Source: Kappaphycus alvarezii (lineage: Eukaryota; Rhodophyta; Florideophyceae; Gigartinales; Solieriaceae). Taken from it: a stretch of 64,000 nucleotides of DNA. The stretch is taken from contig NADL03000029.1 in NCBI GenBank assembly GCA_002205965.3, forward strand, positions 186,001-250,000, given 5' to 3'. Shown here in pieces: positions 52,421-63,612 of this stretch. The notes beneath the pieces were generated by a model. That model saw only the letters and a program-made list of their open reading frames with translations, did not search any database and was not told the origin of the DNA. Within the stretch, counting starts at the first letter, position 1. Each line of letters starts with the position of its first letter. A program made the position numbers and the translations under genes.

Positions 52421-53390
52421 TTAATCTAAGTAACCAACGTAACGCATTATGATATGTGCGGACGTGAACTTTGTTCCTTCGATGTATGGCCGACAAGTCG
52501 TGATCGACCATATCAAGGTTAAATATTCACGATCGGTTGCTGAGTACTTCTGTTCTGACTCCGTCAATTTGCACCACCAGTATCTAACGGGGAGATACTC
52601 ATCGTCCTCTTGTTGCTGTGAAAATGTGAATCCAACTTGATATGCACTTGCCTCAGTGTCCAGCATACAATTTAGGCCAACTTTGGGGAGAACTAAGATA
52701 GGAGGAGACACTAAAGCCTCCTTTAACTTGGCAAAAGCCTCCTGTTGTTCTGCCGTGGGCGAGTGAAAGTGGTGTGGGTTGGCATCCTTTCGTAGCATGT
52801 TTGTCAAGGGCTTTGCTATCCCGGCGAAGCCTTTCACGAATCACCTGTACACATTACAAGCTCCGAAAAAAGAGCGATTCTCGGCCAATATGCTGGGGAA
52901 GCGGCTCTTTGAGATCACTTACATGTTCCCGAAGGCCATTTTAACTTGCCCGGGAGCACAGTACGCCCCAGGTAGGTCACTGACGAACGAATGAACTCAG
53001 ACTTCTTTAATTTTAGTGTGATGCCGGCGTTTTTACGCAAGGTCAAGGCCTGATCGAGATTACCGATGTGTATCTTCATATCTTACGAGAAGATGATGAC
53101 GTCGTCCAAGTAGACAAGACAAACCTGCCAAAGCACACCAGATGAGATGATTTCAAGTGCTCTTTGAAATGTGGCCGGTCCGTTCTTCAATCAGAGAACA
53201 TTTGTCGATAACGGTATACTCCTCGATGAGAAGTGAAAGAAGTCTTATCCCGGTCCTCTTTTGGACGGGACCTTGCCAATACCCACTGTTTGCGTCCAAT
53301 GTGGAGAACTCTGCGCTGGGTCTCAAGAATATAGCGGGAGACAAAGATATCTTTCCTACAGAAATTTCCCATCTAGAGGAAAGAACAAGC
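52421..53390 (-). pseudogene. Reverse transcriptase and RNase H remnant (gypsy D)
   Basis: 53390-53150 reads FSTLDANSGYWQ (motif A). V-C-L-V-Y-L-D-D-V-I-I-F-S is encoded at about 53092-53124, the intact motif C. Then a thumb with LTLRKNAGITLKLKKSEF and VTYLGR. 52837-52421 has MKGFAGIAKPLTNMLRKDAN, the standard connection, LDTEASAYQVGFTFSQQQED for RNase H first strand (DTEAS for DASD), and YSATDREYLTLIWSI (catalytic Glu in DRE). Frames shift at least twice. Confidence 0.85.
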
Positions 53391-53419
53391 GCAACGCTCC
53401 AAGAAGAGATCCTTCCGAA

Positions 53420-53827
53420 GTGAAAAGGCAGAAAAAAGTAGAGGACAAAAAGGAATGTAATGAAGCATACTATTGGAATACTTCAGGGATTTTCTTCTAC
53501 CCTTGCAAGAGCTCTTGCAAACCTTCAGGAAGGAACCGTCAGCCGTTGGGATCCTTTAGCTCGCATCTGCCTTAAGATTGAGATATCATTGGCCCAAAAA
53601 ATCCTGAAGTGGATGAATTTAGGTTAAATATACTGACTGCGATTTCAGAATCAAGCCGAGATGAAGAGATTGCAAGAATTCTATCTCAAGCATACGAGAA
53701 ACTTGTAACTCGAAGTAGAAACTTTGTGAAACCAGAACGCTTCATTGAAGACTGTTCTGAGCCCGCTGGCCCAAATGAACAGTCAAGACGTCTTCAGGAA
53801 GGGGCCATAATTATTATCGTTGGCTGA
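53420..53827 (+). pseudogene. Unrecognised helical coding remnant
   Basis: 53609-53827 is open for 72 codons and reads AISESSRDEEIARILSQAYE and KLVTRSRNFVKPERFIEDCS, ending with a TGA. The preceding 53440-53600 may be coding in two frames (LQGFSSTLARALANLQEG) with a basic RQKKVEDKKE stretch. The amino-acid make-up is protein-like and helical, but I recognise no family. It starts where gypsy fragment D stops. It may be a host exon or a transposon accessory gene. Confidence 0.35.
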
Positions 53828-53923
53828 ATTTTTTACAAATATACTTTACTTTCCATCCTGGTATAGGTGAATTAATAAGTCTAATTCAACAGACTTTGTT
53901 TCGCAGAATGAAGTAAAAGTGAT

Positions 53924-54382
53924 TTGAATGTTTACATGATTAGTACTACACTAATAACATCACTGGAAGTATTAGCCATGACAACATCATGCTCTATTCC
54001 TGGTGTCAACAAAATATCAGTTCCGTCAGATATTAGCTCTCGAATATCAAGCCCAGGTACCTTCAGGTTTCCGTTTTTTGTTTCTAAAAGGACGTTAAAA
54101 ATAGCACCTAACATACACTCAGAATTACAATGGCACGTTATCCCTGGTTTCAAAGGCAGATTACACCATGAAGCGTCTGCTTATAGGGAGGGATACGCCT
54201 ATTGTGCTTGCGGAATTGCAGTATTCCAAAGCCACTGCTTTTCTGGATGGGTAGGGCACTCCAAATTTTTCTCTTCCATCTTTTTCAGTGATAATTTCTT
54301 TAACCAAACAAAGTCTAGCTTTTTAAGTTTGTTACATTTGCACATTTGGCCGAAGCAGGAGAATCACCCTCCAATCCACTAA
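53924..54382 (+). CDS. Unrecognised 152-codon open frame
   Basis: Open plus-strand frame of 152 codons from ATG 53924 to a TAA. Composition is Ser/Phe/Ile-rich and has no domain that I recognise. The opposite strand 54153-53932 reads LLETKNGNLKVPGLDIRELI with a more protein-like pattern (hydrophobic strands, GIEHDVVMAN), so either strand may be the coding one. Low-confidence entry. Confidence 0.2.
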   Translation: MNVYMISTTLITSLEVLAMTTSCSIPGVNKISVPSDISSRISSPGTFRFPFFVSKRTLKIAPNIHSELQWHVIPGFKGRLHHEASAYREGYAYCACGIAVFQSHCFSGWVGHSKFFSSIFFSDNFFNQTKSSFLSLLHLHIWPKQENHPPIH

Positions 54383-54399
54383 GCATAGAATCCTCCAAT

Positions 54400-56033
54400 G
54401 TTCCCTTTGTTTTTCTCATTAGTATTGACCTGTAAACAACTTTTTCAGGCGTTCTAGATGATCTCTCTGATAAAACTTTGTAAACTACAAGGCTTGAGGC
54501 CCAGGTAGAAAAATGGACGTTTCAACACGTTACCAACACACTCCGATGCCCTGACTGAGCGCGCTGCAAATTTTGCGGGAGAAATCTTTGTTTTGTTTTC
54601 CTGCCCCTCAGAGGTCGTGCAATTTGTCCTCCTGAAGGTAAATTATGCTGTGAGGATTTGATTTGGTCAACAGAACATGTTTTCAAGAGCAATTCGTTCG
54701 CGCAGACTGAGGCTATGTGGTGGTCTCATGTGAAAAGGAAGAAGGAAGACAGAGTACAGTAACGGTCAGTGTTCGGTTGTACACTCTACTGTATTTTCTG
54801 TACTAGAAAAAGCCTTCATCTGACATTCTGAACCCCCTAATTGTCACGCAGCATGAAGAAATTATAGTACCACACTGTTCTGTACGGTTCTAAACTCTAC
54901 TCTTTCCCAAAAATGTCGTAGGCGCCTCTATTCTTTTTTAGAAGACTTCATCCGCGCTCTCATATAATTTAACACTAATACAGGGGTGATCCGCAGACCT
55001 CTTAAATGGAACATCTGGTTAGTTTCTTAGCCGTATAGTCAGACCTGAATTGTACACGATAGATACCCAGTGAAGTAAAGTTTCTTGCAGTGGATCGTCC
55101 GGCTAAACGTGTGATGCGTCGTTGTGGGTACACTATGTACAGTAGTTGGAAAGCAATTATCAAACTTTTGGACGTACAGCTAATAATCATATAGAGTTAC
55201 AAAATTTATGTATTAATAGTAATTGAAGGAATTATTCCAAATTATACCGTTCCTCCTGTGCATCAGTCGTTGAAAGACAGTACATACGCCAGAAAGTATA
55301 TCATTGGGTACTGTAATCCTATGTATGCAATGATCCGACATGCTGTTTACAGTGGCCTGAAAGCAATTAATTTCCATGAGTACTCTTTTTACATTAACTT
55401 TGCGTGTTTACAGTAATTGATATGAGAATTTCACGCAATTTCCACCACAGATGGAAAAAATAAGATGTGATTAATTAGGTGAACGTGGATAGTATCGCAT
55501 CGAAAGACATCGTTTCTCTCGCATTCTCAGTCGAGATAATTCTACTTGCTCCCATACCACATCCCCTCCGATATTTTCGAAATCACTAGCAGCTTGCTAT
55601 GGTACTGTATCATCGGTCAGCCCGTCCTTCTCATTCCCTTAGTCTGCCCGAACAAGATGGATCTTCGAATATTTGCCCTTTTGATGAACGTTCCACACTC
55701 CTAGGAGCCTCCACCCATCAAAGTATCCATTCACATGATCCCCCAGGAATAAAGAAGCTTCCTTTACCGACCCTATTCCACGCAGTGCAAGACTGAGTAC
55801 TAATCCCAGTCTTCGACACTGCATGAGAGAGATTCAGAGTACTGGGACTGCGTTGCGTAATCTTGAAGAAAAGTTTAACACAGGTTCGTCTGTCAGAGAT
55901 GCTTCCAAGCTTTTGTGTGCCATTTTCCTGATAAAATTGACGACAGTGATGTACGGATGAGTTCCTGTGGGCATTTGCTCCACTTTGATTGTGGGAAACA
56001 ACTGTTTTGGCAGAATAAGTACGTGCTACACCC
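54400..56033. other. Non-coding AT-rich stretch
   Basis: No supported gene. TACTGTA/TACAGTA half-motifs are seen at about 54755-54790, 55135-55142 and 55345. Small open frames have no recognised content. Confidence 0.4.
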
Positions 56034-56726
56034 ATGGATTATGAGACACGCGAGTGTACTAGGAAGAGGCTAGAGGAGGATTACAGGAGAGTACAAAGGC
56101 AGTACGTTGCTTCAGTTGTCAAATGTCCTTGTTGTAGGGAAAATCATGTTCAATGGACTTGCGTATTCCTCATGGTGTGTTTCAATGCCCCAAAGACAAA
56201 AAAGGGCCTTTGGCGGCTTCAACAGTTCAAATGCAAACGGGAGCGAAGCATATCATTCGAGGAGGAGTGATGTAGGGACAGAGTCTCTATTCTCCGTGAT
56301 GATGGGGAGGAGCATAGAATTTGGACCATCCCCTGTTTGTAAAACCCTTCGTGAGATCTCAAGGCTTCCTAAAGCACTTATACGCATTGATGAAAGCAGA
56401 GATGAAAGAAAAAAAGCAATCTGATGGACATTGAGATTGAGTTGAAAATGAAAGAAAAGAAATTTGATGAAGGGCAAGGGAAACTCAGGGAAAATTAAAC
56501 CGATACCTATATGGAGAAAACGGCCTCTGCAGTCCTCAGTTTCGGTATAGCATCTCAAGGTGGAGACCCCATTTATGATTCTAATGCCTCCTATAAGGCA
56601 TATGGTACGAGAATGAAGCGCAGACGTAAATCAGGTCCAATTAATCCTCAAAGAGGGGGCCGATCTACCGCACCAGATGAAATTATAGAAATAGAAGACG
56701 AGGATTCCCCGGTGAAGAGGGGTTAA
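56034..56726 (+). pseudogene. Unrecognised protein with Cys/His motif and acidic tail
   Basis: A frameshifted gene remnant. 56034-56270 (78 codons) starts MDYETRECTRKRLEEDYRRV and has KCPCCRENHVQWTC, a C-x-C-C...H...C cluster that could bind zinc. Shifted frame 56107-56424 then gives GGFNSSNANGSEAYHSRRSD and helical KTLREISRLPKALIRIDES. A third frame (about 56400-56500) gives a coiled coil (LMDIEIELKMKEKKFDEGQG). 56511-56726 ends DEIIEIEDEDSPVKRG, an I-I-x-I plus acidic pattern like a SUMO-interaction motif. The family is unknown. The coiled-coil resembles the C-terminal end of Harbinger Myb-like proteins. Confidence 0.35.
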
Positions 56727-56729
56727 TAG

Positions 56730-59700
56730 CTGATGAAAATACAACACAATATCCTCTTCATTTGCTTTCTGTGAAGAATGAAATGACGGACAAGAAGCAG
56801 CAGCATTTGTACAAGAATTTGGAGCATGCTTACGCAGTTCTCTTCTTTAAAATGTTTTGACATAGTATTAGGTTTCAAGTTCGCCTCTTCACAAAGGCGG
56901 GTGTAGACTACGTACTGCCGGTTTTTGACTTGAGCTTAGTCAAGAAAGACTCAACGTACTTCCAATATGCTACTAAAGTCCTCTGTCGCGAATGGACTGG
57001 CAGAGTGAAAAAAGTCCATTGAAGCAGGCTCTAGGCCACAATTGACTTCAATGCGGGTGAAGAAACTGGTTTGTTTACCACTAAATAAAAGTAGGTTTGA
57101 TATCCACTAAGCCATGCGGGTTCGCGACGTCGGAGAGTCGGCTGAAAAGAAAGTAAGGGTGAAATTGCTATGAAAGAAATGCTAAGAGTTGTTTGTTGCT
57201 TCTTTGAACCAGAAAGCTGCGATAATACCAACAACCAGATCAGCATATTTTTATAAAGGCATGGATCACGGCCAACTATTTTACCCTGGCTCGGAAAACG
57301 GCGAAGTGTGCCATTACCGCCACAGTTTAGAAGTAGGTTTCCCGGGTGGTAACCATTAGTACTTTACTGTAGTGCAAGCGTGATGGAATGTAAAAGCAAT
57401 ATGCAGTATGTACAGTACTGTGCAAGCCAAGAACTGACCAGAGTCTGGAATGTTGTGCGGATGTAAAAGCTACTCATTACTGTACAATACTCCGATACGA
57501 AACATCAAGACTTGCCAGTTACCTTGGTATTTCTTTCATTTCTGCCACCACTACTATCTACAAATGTCATTTCTAATACTTGTACTATGTTTACAGTACA
57601 TTGCGTACACGCGGACACGGTATAACAGAATTTCCTGTATCCGGAGACACGCTTAGTATTGAATGGCCACCAAAGCATGGTAGAAATAAGAATGTTGCAT
57701 ATACAGAACAGAAAGTATTTTGCGGCAATGGAGATATATTTGATTGCAAACCTCATTCTAAATTCTTATTTCCTGACTCGAGGACACATATTATTTTCTA
57801 TTTCTTCACAACCTGGAAAACATCCTCAAGGTCCATTTGATAAGAAATAAATAGGCTTTTTATTGTAATACGAAAATCTAGGCCTTTTCTCGACCCCAAA
57901 ACAATATAAATCTCAATACCTGTAGTAAATATCATCGGGAGTCATACTATACACTGAAGCAGGTCATAAAATCATCAAATTACTGAATGGACACAACTTT
58001 AAGGGAAATATTTAGCAGATTTGAATTTTAACGGCTCTTGAAGATCAAGAGTTGGAATCTAAACTGCATAAATTTTAGAGAACTAAAATGGATTTTATTT
58101 ATTTTCTTACGGTAAATTGCATTGATTTTCCAAATAAATTGCTTTTCGGAGAGAGATTATTCATAAGGGAAGGAGCCATCAACTTTAGAAGTCCTCCTTT
58201 TCAGTTTAATAGTTTAAAAACAAAAAATATCCGGGATACATAGCGCTCTGCTTCGTAATACTGTTTTACTGATATCGTGAGATGATTTAGTCACCTTGCT
58301 CTCTGTAGGTATATATGAATGAAACACAAGCAAGGCGGTACACCAGGATTTATTATGTTTTTCATTCAGTTGATTATGCGTATTGCGACGGCATCAAGGG
58401 GCTTGGGGACGCTGCAGATAGAAAGCGAAAATAGTAATGAAAATTTGTCTGGCTATTTTATTACGGTATTTTTGTACAGATTGGAAAATATAAGCTCCGG
58501 GCTTTCCAAGGTCTAGACAACTTAATTACGGCGAAACGCTTGACACGATGTCATGCAGAGATCTACTACCTCCGGAAACGTCCCTCAAGCTTTTTCATTC
58601 CCTACACAGCTGTTAGAATAAGTCACCGCAAAATCCGCAACAATTCAGATAGCCACAGCCAGTAACCCCTTGAAAAGGGCAAAAATGGCACTGAAACCCC
58701 TTCATTGGTTTTCAATAAACGGTCACCTATCCCCCGTTCCGTAGAAAGTATGATACTTGGACCTTTCCTGCACTGTCCTACAAAAAAATTTGATTTAGTT
58801 CATGTGAAGCTCACTTGCAATGTATTTGTGCGGCTTGAAAAAGGGGAAAAGAGGTTTAGGCGAAACATAGCATGCCAATACTCTTTGCACGTCGAAATCT
58901 CTGCTTCTTTAGGCCAGACCTCGATTTCAGTTCGCATCAACCGAATAAGATGGTAAATGAGCGGTAATATCAAACATGACTGCTTCTGAAGTAAATTAGT
59001 GTCGCTTTACAGTGAGGTTTATTGTCATTTTACTACCGCGCATGAGTGGAATGGTTTAATCCTAAGGTTCAGCGGAAGCGCAAATTCTATGTACTCCGGT
59101 GATATCTACAGTGTACTGCACTGTCCAATGATCTGGTGTCACTCAAAAATCTTGGCCCAATATATTGGCAAGAAAGTATTGTCAATCGATCCAAAAATTT
59201 CCAAACTTTTTAATTGAAATATAGAACTTAGTTTAACCTTCAAAGTCTACAAGTGGTACAAATATTAATTTTGTAAGTTTCACAGTCTCCCGCTTCTGAC
59301 GTTTATTTATACTGTATATATTAGTTCTAACACTTTTTATACTATCAAACATTGTTGTTAAAATTTTACATGCTGTATTCCTCCATCATTTTTCATCAAG
59401 ATCTCGTTCTACACCATAGCCATGGTCATGTCATCCGGCCGTTTCCACTAAAATGACTTTAACCGAACAGAACTTCCATGGTGAGGCGACAACTCCGGCC
59501 ATGTGTGATCTCTGTCACTGGGAACACAATTTATGCGTCGCATCTGCTGTATTGTTAGAATTTCTGGTCAACAATACATAACTTCTCCGCAGAAAAGACG
59601 CATTTTATGCATAGTAGTGTAGCCCCATCCATCTCATCACACACTTTATTCGTTTCTGCAGGTCGTAATCACCTAATTTTGTCCTGATATATATATATAT

Positions 59701-59950
59701 ATTGCGTATAAAGGCGAGACATAGAGGGTGTGCACGCACTGCGCATCTCATTATTGCTCATAAGTAGCTAAGAACTATGTCCAAGATAAGACTAATTACA
59801 CAAATCCAACAAGTTACCAATGAGGGAGTATCCCGCTTATTCCCGAATTTCTTCAGGACATAGTCTCGATAATTTAGCTTGACATTGGTTGCTTCGACTC
59901 CTTTTGTGCGCTGATGATTTTTGAGCTTATTGACAACTTGAAGTACCTTT
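56730..59950. other. Long non-coding, AT-rich stretch
   Basis: No gene is supported over 3.2 kb. Short open frames at 57580-57840, 58705-58956 and 58999-59217 have no recognised content. TACAGTACTGTGC at 57411-57423 belongs to the recurring TACTGTACAGTA-type motif. A short (TA)n run lies at about 59688-59702. Confidence 0.4.
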
Positions 59951-59952
59951 CT

Positions 59953-62560
59953 CTACACAACAGTAGTGTTCAAAGTATCCAAACTACCCACTATTACCAA
60001 TTCTTCCCTGGCTCTAGATAAAGAGACGCAAGGTCTTCCCTCATTTTCCAGAATCTGCATCGAAGAGTTACAAATTGGGTGTAGAATACGGCCATCTGGA
60101 GCCTTGATTCTGTTCTTCTTCCGAACCGTTAACACAAAAACAATATCAAACTCTCTTCCTTGGATGAAATCGATACTCGCGACTTTGATTTCCCTTGCGA
60201 TATCTGTTTTGCTCAGGTATTCAGAAATTAAACCAACCTGCTATTGATAAGCAGTTATTACAGCCACAGACGCATGCCGAATTCTGCGCGTTCATTGAGC
60301 TACTATCTTGACTATAACGTCTGTCTCACTCTTATTACAGTATCCATACCCTTCTTGATGTGTTTCCCACCCAATCTCATCGGCATCAAGAACTGTAACG
60401 CGCCCGAATTTCCCTTTTCCATAATGCAGAATTCTTGAGTAGTTGTTCTGATCCCAAAGGGATGTTTCCTTCTCCCTCGCAAAAACCTTTAACCGTAAAA
60501 TTCTGTGCTGACAAGGCTTCCGATGATATTACTACTCTTCTTTTGCGTATTGAGGAAGCAAGTTGCCTCAGAACCAATTTCCATTCCTTGTCCAGAGCTA
60601 TTCTCGCCATAATCATGGGTATCCATTGCTTTTGAATGGAAATGTCCACGTTTTTGACATAAAGTCTTCCAATTGGAAAATTAGGACTGGGCAAACGCCT
60701 CTCCTTGAGCAGGATCTCCAACAAATAACACCTTTGTTCCTTCATCTGGTTCCCCCACATTCCCCATAACATATAAGATGGCCCCAGCATCCTTTGTTTC
60801 ATCAGCCAATATACACTCGTCCATAACTGTAGTACAGTATGGTAGGACTACATTCCAATCAAACTACAGGGCAGCTCCAATTGTTGAAACTGTGATTAAA
60901 TGCTCATTAAAAATAACCCGTGCCTCATGAGGCAGAGCTGTTGGTAGTAACTCCGGAGATCTTCTGGAACGTTTTTTGGGTATATTTTCCTTTATCCATT
61001 CAGGAAGCGGAGCGCCCAATTCTCTCTTCTCCGCCCACGGATCAACTCCTTTTTGTCCCAAGCGAGCAGGGAGTAGACTAGATGGATCTTGGTTACCAAA
61101 ATATTCCATTATGGACGTTACAGCGTTATCTGCAGCGTGATTTATTTCCGACGGAAGCAGGACTCGGTTTTTGTACCTTATCCACTGTTTCAATGTCAAC
61201 CGAAACTTGTCGTCAATAGTAGCACGCATGAGAACCGCAGTCATGAAAGATTTCCCGGTCCCCTAAGGTCCTTGACAGAAGAGTACCTGACACGCAAATG
61301 GCCTGTGATCTGGTGCAGAACTCTGACGAGGAGTAATGTTAGCCATATGAAGAAGACGATCTGAATTATTCTCCCCGAAAAGCTCGTTCGAAGTAGACCG
61401 AAGTAACACGACAGAAGCCAAGAAGTGAGTAAATTGAGTTGACTGGAGTTCAACCTCAGTTCATAAGAATACATCACTTCCTTCTCTTTTTCAATAGCAG
61501 CTTTTCGAAGGTCCTCCGAGATATCGTAACTGTCTATGTCCCAGTTACTCACATCATTTGTCCATCGAGGAAGTCATTCACACGCTTGTGATAATAGGCC
61601 AGGAAATAGTTCGAAACCTTGGCCTTTCTAATGTCTTTGAGAGCATGGATGTTGCCAAATGCGTAACCAATCTCTGCTTACCTTCCCTTTACCACGAACG
61701 ATTGCACCAAGCATTGAAATGTACGGGCGCAAACCATCGCAAACCTTTATATCCTAAAACAATCTCTGAAACTTCTACCGGCAAGGTAAAGAACTTTGTC
61801 TCTCCACAGTCATGCCATAACATAATTTAGGAACTCGCGCCTTCTTTATCAAAAATCTTCGGAGACTCGCTGGCAATTCCAAAAACGAACCGAGCCTGTT
61901 TCCAACATTTCAACGCAAATCAATAAAATCGTCCCTGATGAGTGTGCACTTTTAAAACGGCCTCCTCTACGAGTTGACGTTTTTTTTGCACTTTTTGGAC
62001 ATACGAACGACAAATTTCACTCTAGCCTTGACGAGATAAGCCTGTTTTTCTGTATTCATCCTCATCGAGAATACTATCCATATCAACCGATCCAATATTC
62101 ATGGAAGATCCAAGGGACCATTACGCTTCCAAAACTTCGGCTTGATGTGTTCCGAATCTAAATCCAAAGAAACAACGTCACACCTCCAACTACGAACGCT
62201 ACCACCGTTTCCATAACCAAATGGTCCAATGTAGTCAGCATCTAATTACTCTCATACGCCAAAATCTGCGCTAGTGAGGGTTCCGACATATCTTTTATGC
62301 ATGGCATGGAAACAATCTCGCGAATAAACCTCGTTCTCATTGTTTCCAGCAAGAAGGCTCCTTTGGAATCCAAGGTAAAACTTCTTCTTTCATCGAATCA
62401 TATATGAACCTATCTAATTTGTCCATGGTGTTCTTTAGGGCCTCCTTGTCGTTTCCAAATAAAGGTTTCTGAATACGTTTGCACCATTCAAAATGAAATA
62501 CCTACACCACATTAGAACAACTTTTTCCTTACCGTATTCTAGAATATTAAGGGAGTAAAC
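59953..62560 (-). pseudogene. SF1 (UPF1-like) helicase, frameshifted
   Basis: Minus-strand helicase core: upstream helical N-terminal region (62500-61560, broken), then LNSSQ-type Q motif and LFCQGP, a TAG at 61263-61265, then GTGKSF (61248-61262). This is the SF1 Walker A QGPPGTGKS with a stop replacing the second Pro. Further on: motif II VMDECILAD (DE at 60816-60821); motif III GDPAQ (60705-60719); motif IV-like AVITAYQ, stop, QVGLI; motif V ASIDFIQGREFDIVFVL (60125-60180); motif VI VSLSRAREELVIVG (about 59975-60015). The set fits UPF1/DNA2-type AAA_11/AAA_12 helicases. At least three stops and several shifts prevent expression. It could be a host RNA helicase or a transposon-captured one. 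Confidence 0.75.
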
Positions 62561-63333
62561 ACCTGATTGTTTTACTTGAGTTCAATGACGTTTTCTTACC
62601 CACAAATAACTACAGTTTCATCCGTAAGGGAAGCCATTGGATACTTCCGAATTGTACAGTAGTACAGTGCTCATGTCAGGCAGTAAAATACTAGCAACTT
62701 GAAGCAAATATACATCAAGTCCCACTGTACTGCACAGTACAGTAGTCACAAAGAGTTGCAATCCTGTGCAGATCACATATCGTGGATTGCACAGTAGTCA
62801 ATTACAGAGTTACCACTGTCTACCGTGATAAAGGGGAACATGGGGTTGGTTTACTGCGGGGTTTGTAGGGCTGATATCTGATGGATATTTAGAGCAAAAG
62901 GGAGTTGAAATTGCGATGTGTATGTTGTCCCTTACATGAATTCACATGTAGCAACAACCGACGCGCACCAATGACACCTAGTTACCCTCTTCCTCAAGTA
63001 ATGATTTATCCCAAGCTAGTGACATGAGTAGATTTGTCATAAACTTAGCTTTTGATCACCCTACTAGATATTGAGTAGACGGTGACAGTGAATAAAGATC
63101 AACACGAAGAAATATGGTTTCTCCCAACGTAATTTCGTTGTAAAGAGGCGCAGTAGATATTTTAAATTACTTAGGGATACAAATGACTCCATTACCACTT
63201 CTATGGGTATTTCTTAAGTATTAAGGAGGCAGAAATGCAGCCAAACGGAACATTTGGGTACAAATTTAAAATTGGTATGATAAATTTCGTTAAATAAGTA
63301 ATGATTACTTACGTATGAGATTTTCTACCTGAT
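62561..63333. other. Non-coding stretch with recurring motif
   Basis: No gene seen. 62655-62670 (GTACAGTAGTACAGTGC) and 62724-62742 (CACTGTACTGCACAGTACA) belong to the recurring TACTGTACAGTA-type motif. A near-repeat GCAATCCTGTGCA.../GGATTGCACA occurs at about 62758-62800. Confidence 0.4.
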
Positions 63334-63612
63334 ATGGCTAGACTCATCGCTGCGAAAGCTATGAAAAACTATGGGCGGGTGAGATCCATACTCATGAAAA
63401 GGTATCCAGCTATAGCTGTCGCACCCAACGCAGTATTTTTACTTCAATTATCACAGTCATCCACTATGTCTTATGAGTTGCCTTTTCCCCAGCCTTCAAA
63501 TGGGGCCTTACCGGTTCGTCAACAAAAGCGTACACCGATCGCTGTTTATTGGCCGGGAAATAACAAAGAATACATTGAAGAAATAAATTACCCAAACGCC
63601 CCCCTTGTGTAG
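63334..63612 (+). pseudogene. C-terminal fragment of REL non-LTR element, plus strand
   Basis: Open frame of 92 codons. MARLIAAKAMKNYGRVRSIL and KRYPAIAVAPNAVFLL parallel VARNVAVRAMETYGKVRTVL and RHAASAVMYNAACLL of the fragment at 5637-5867, so it is the extreme C-terminus of the same non-LTR family in the opposite orientation. The following residues (LPFPQPSNGALPVRQQKRTP) are not recognised. It has no endonuclease part. 63613-64000 is A/T-rich and has no supported gene. Confidence 0.55.

Larger units (their letters stand above)
50830..53390 (-). mobile_element. Ty3/gypsy fragment D, minus strand
   Basis: On the minus strand: RT C-terminal half with YLDD (53101-53112), thumb, RNase H (52837-52421), a spacer with integrase zinc region (51866-51519) and integrase end (51274-51065). 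No LTRs or gag are seen, and the RT N-terminus is cut off near 53390. It belongs to a family other than A/C and B. Frames are broken throughout. Confidence 0.85.

Noticed and set aside
59688..59702. Short TA repeat as a functional element
   Set aside because: Only about seven TA units, common in AT-rich DNA.
59953..62560. Possible reassigned TAG codon because two stops in the helicase are TAG
   Set aside because: The stops replace different residues (Pro in motif I and another residue in motif IV), a TAA also occurs and real ORFs in the window end in TAG, so code change is not supported.
59953..62560. Helitron origin of the helicase
   Set aside because: The motifs are UPF1-like SF1, not Pif1-like, and no Rep domain or CTRR hairpin end is visible.
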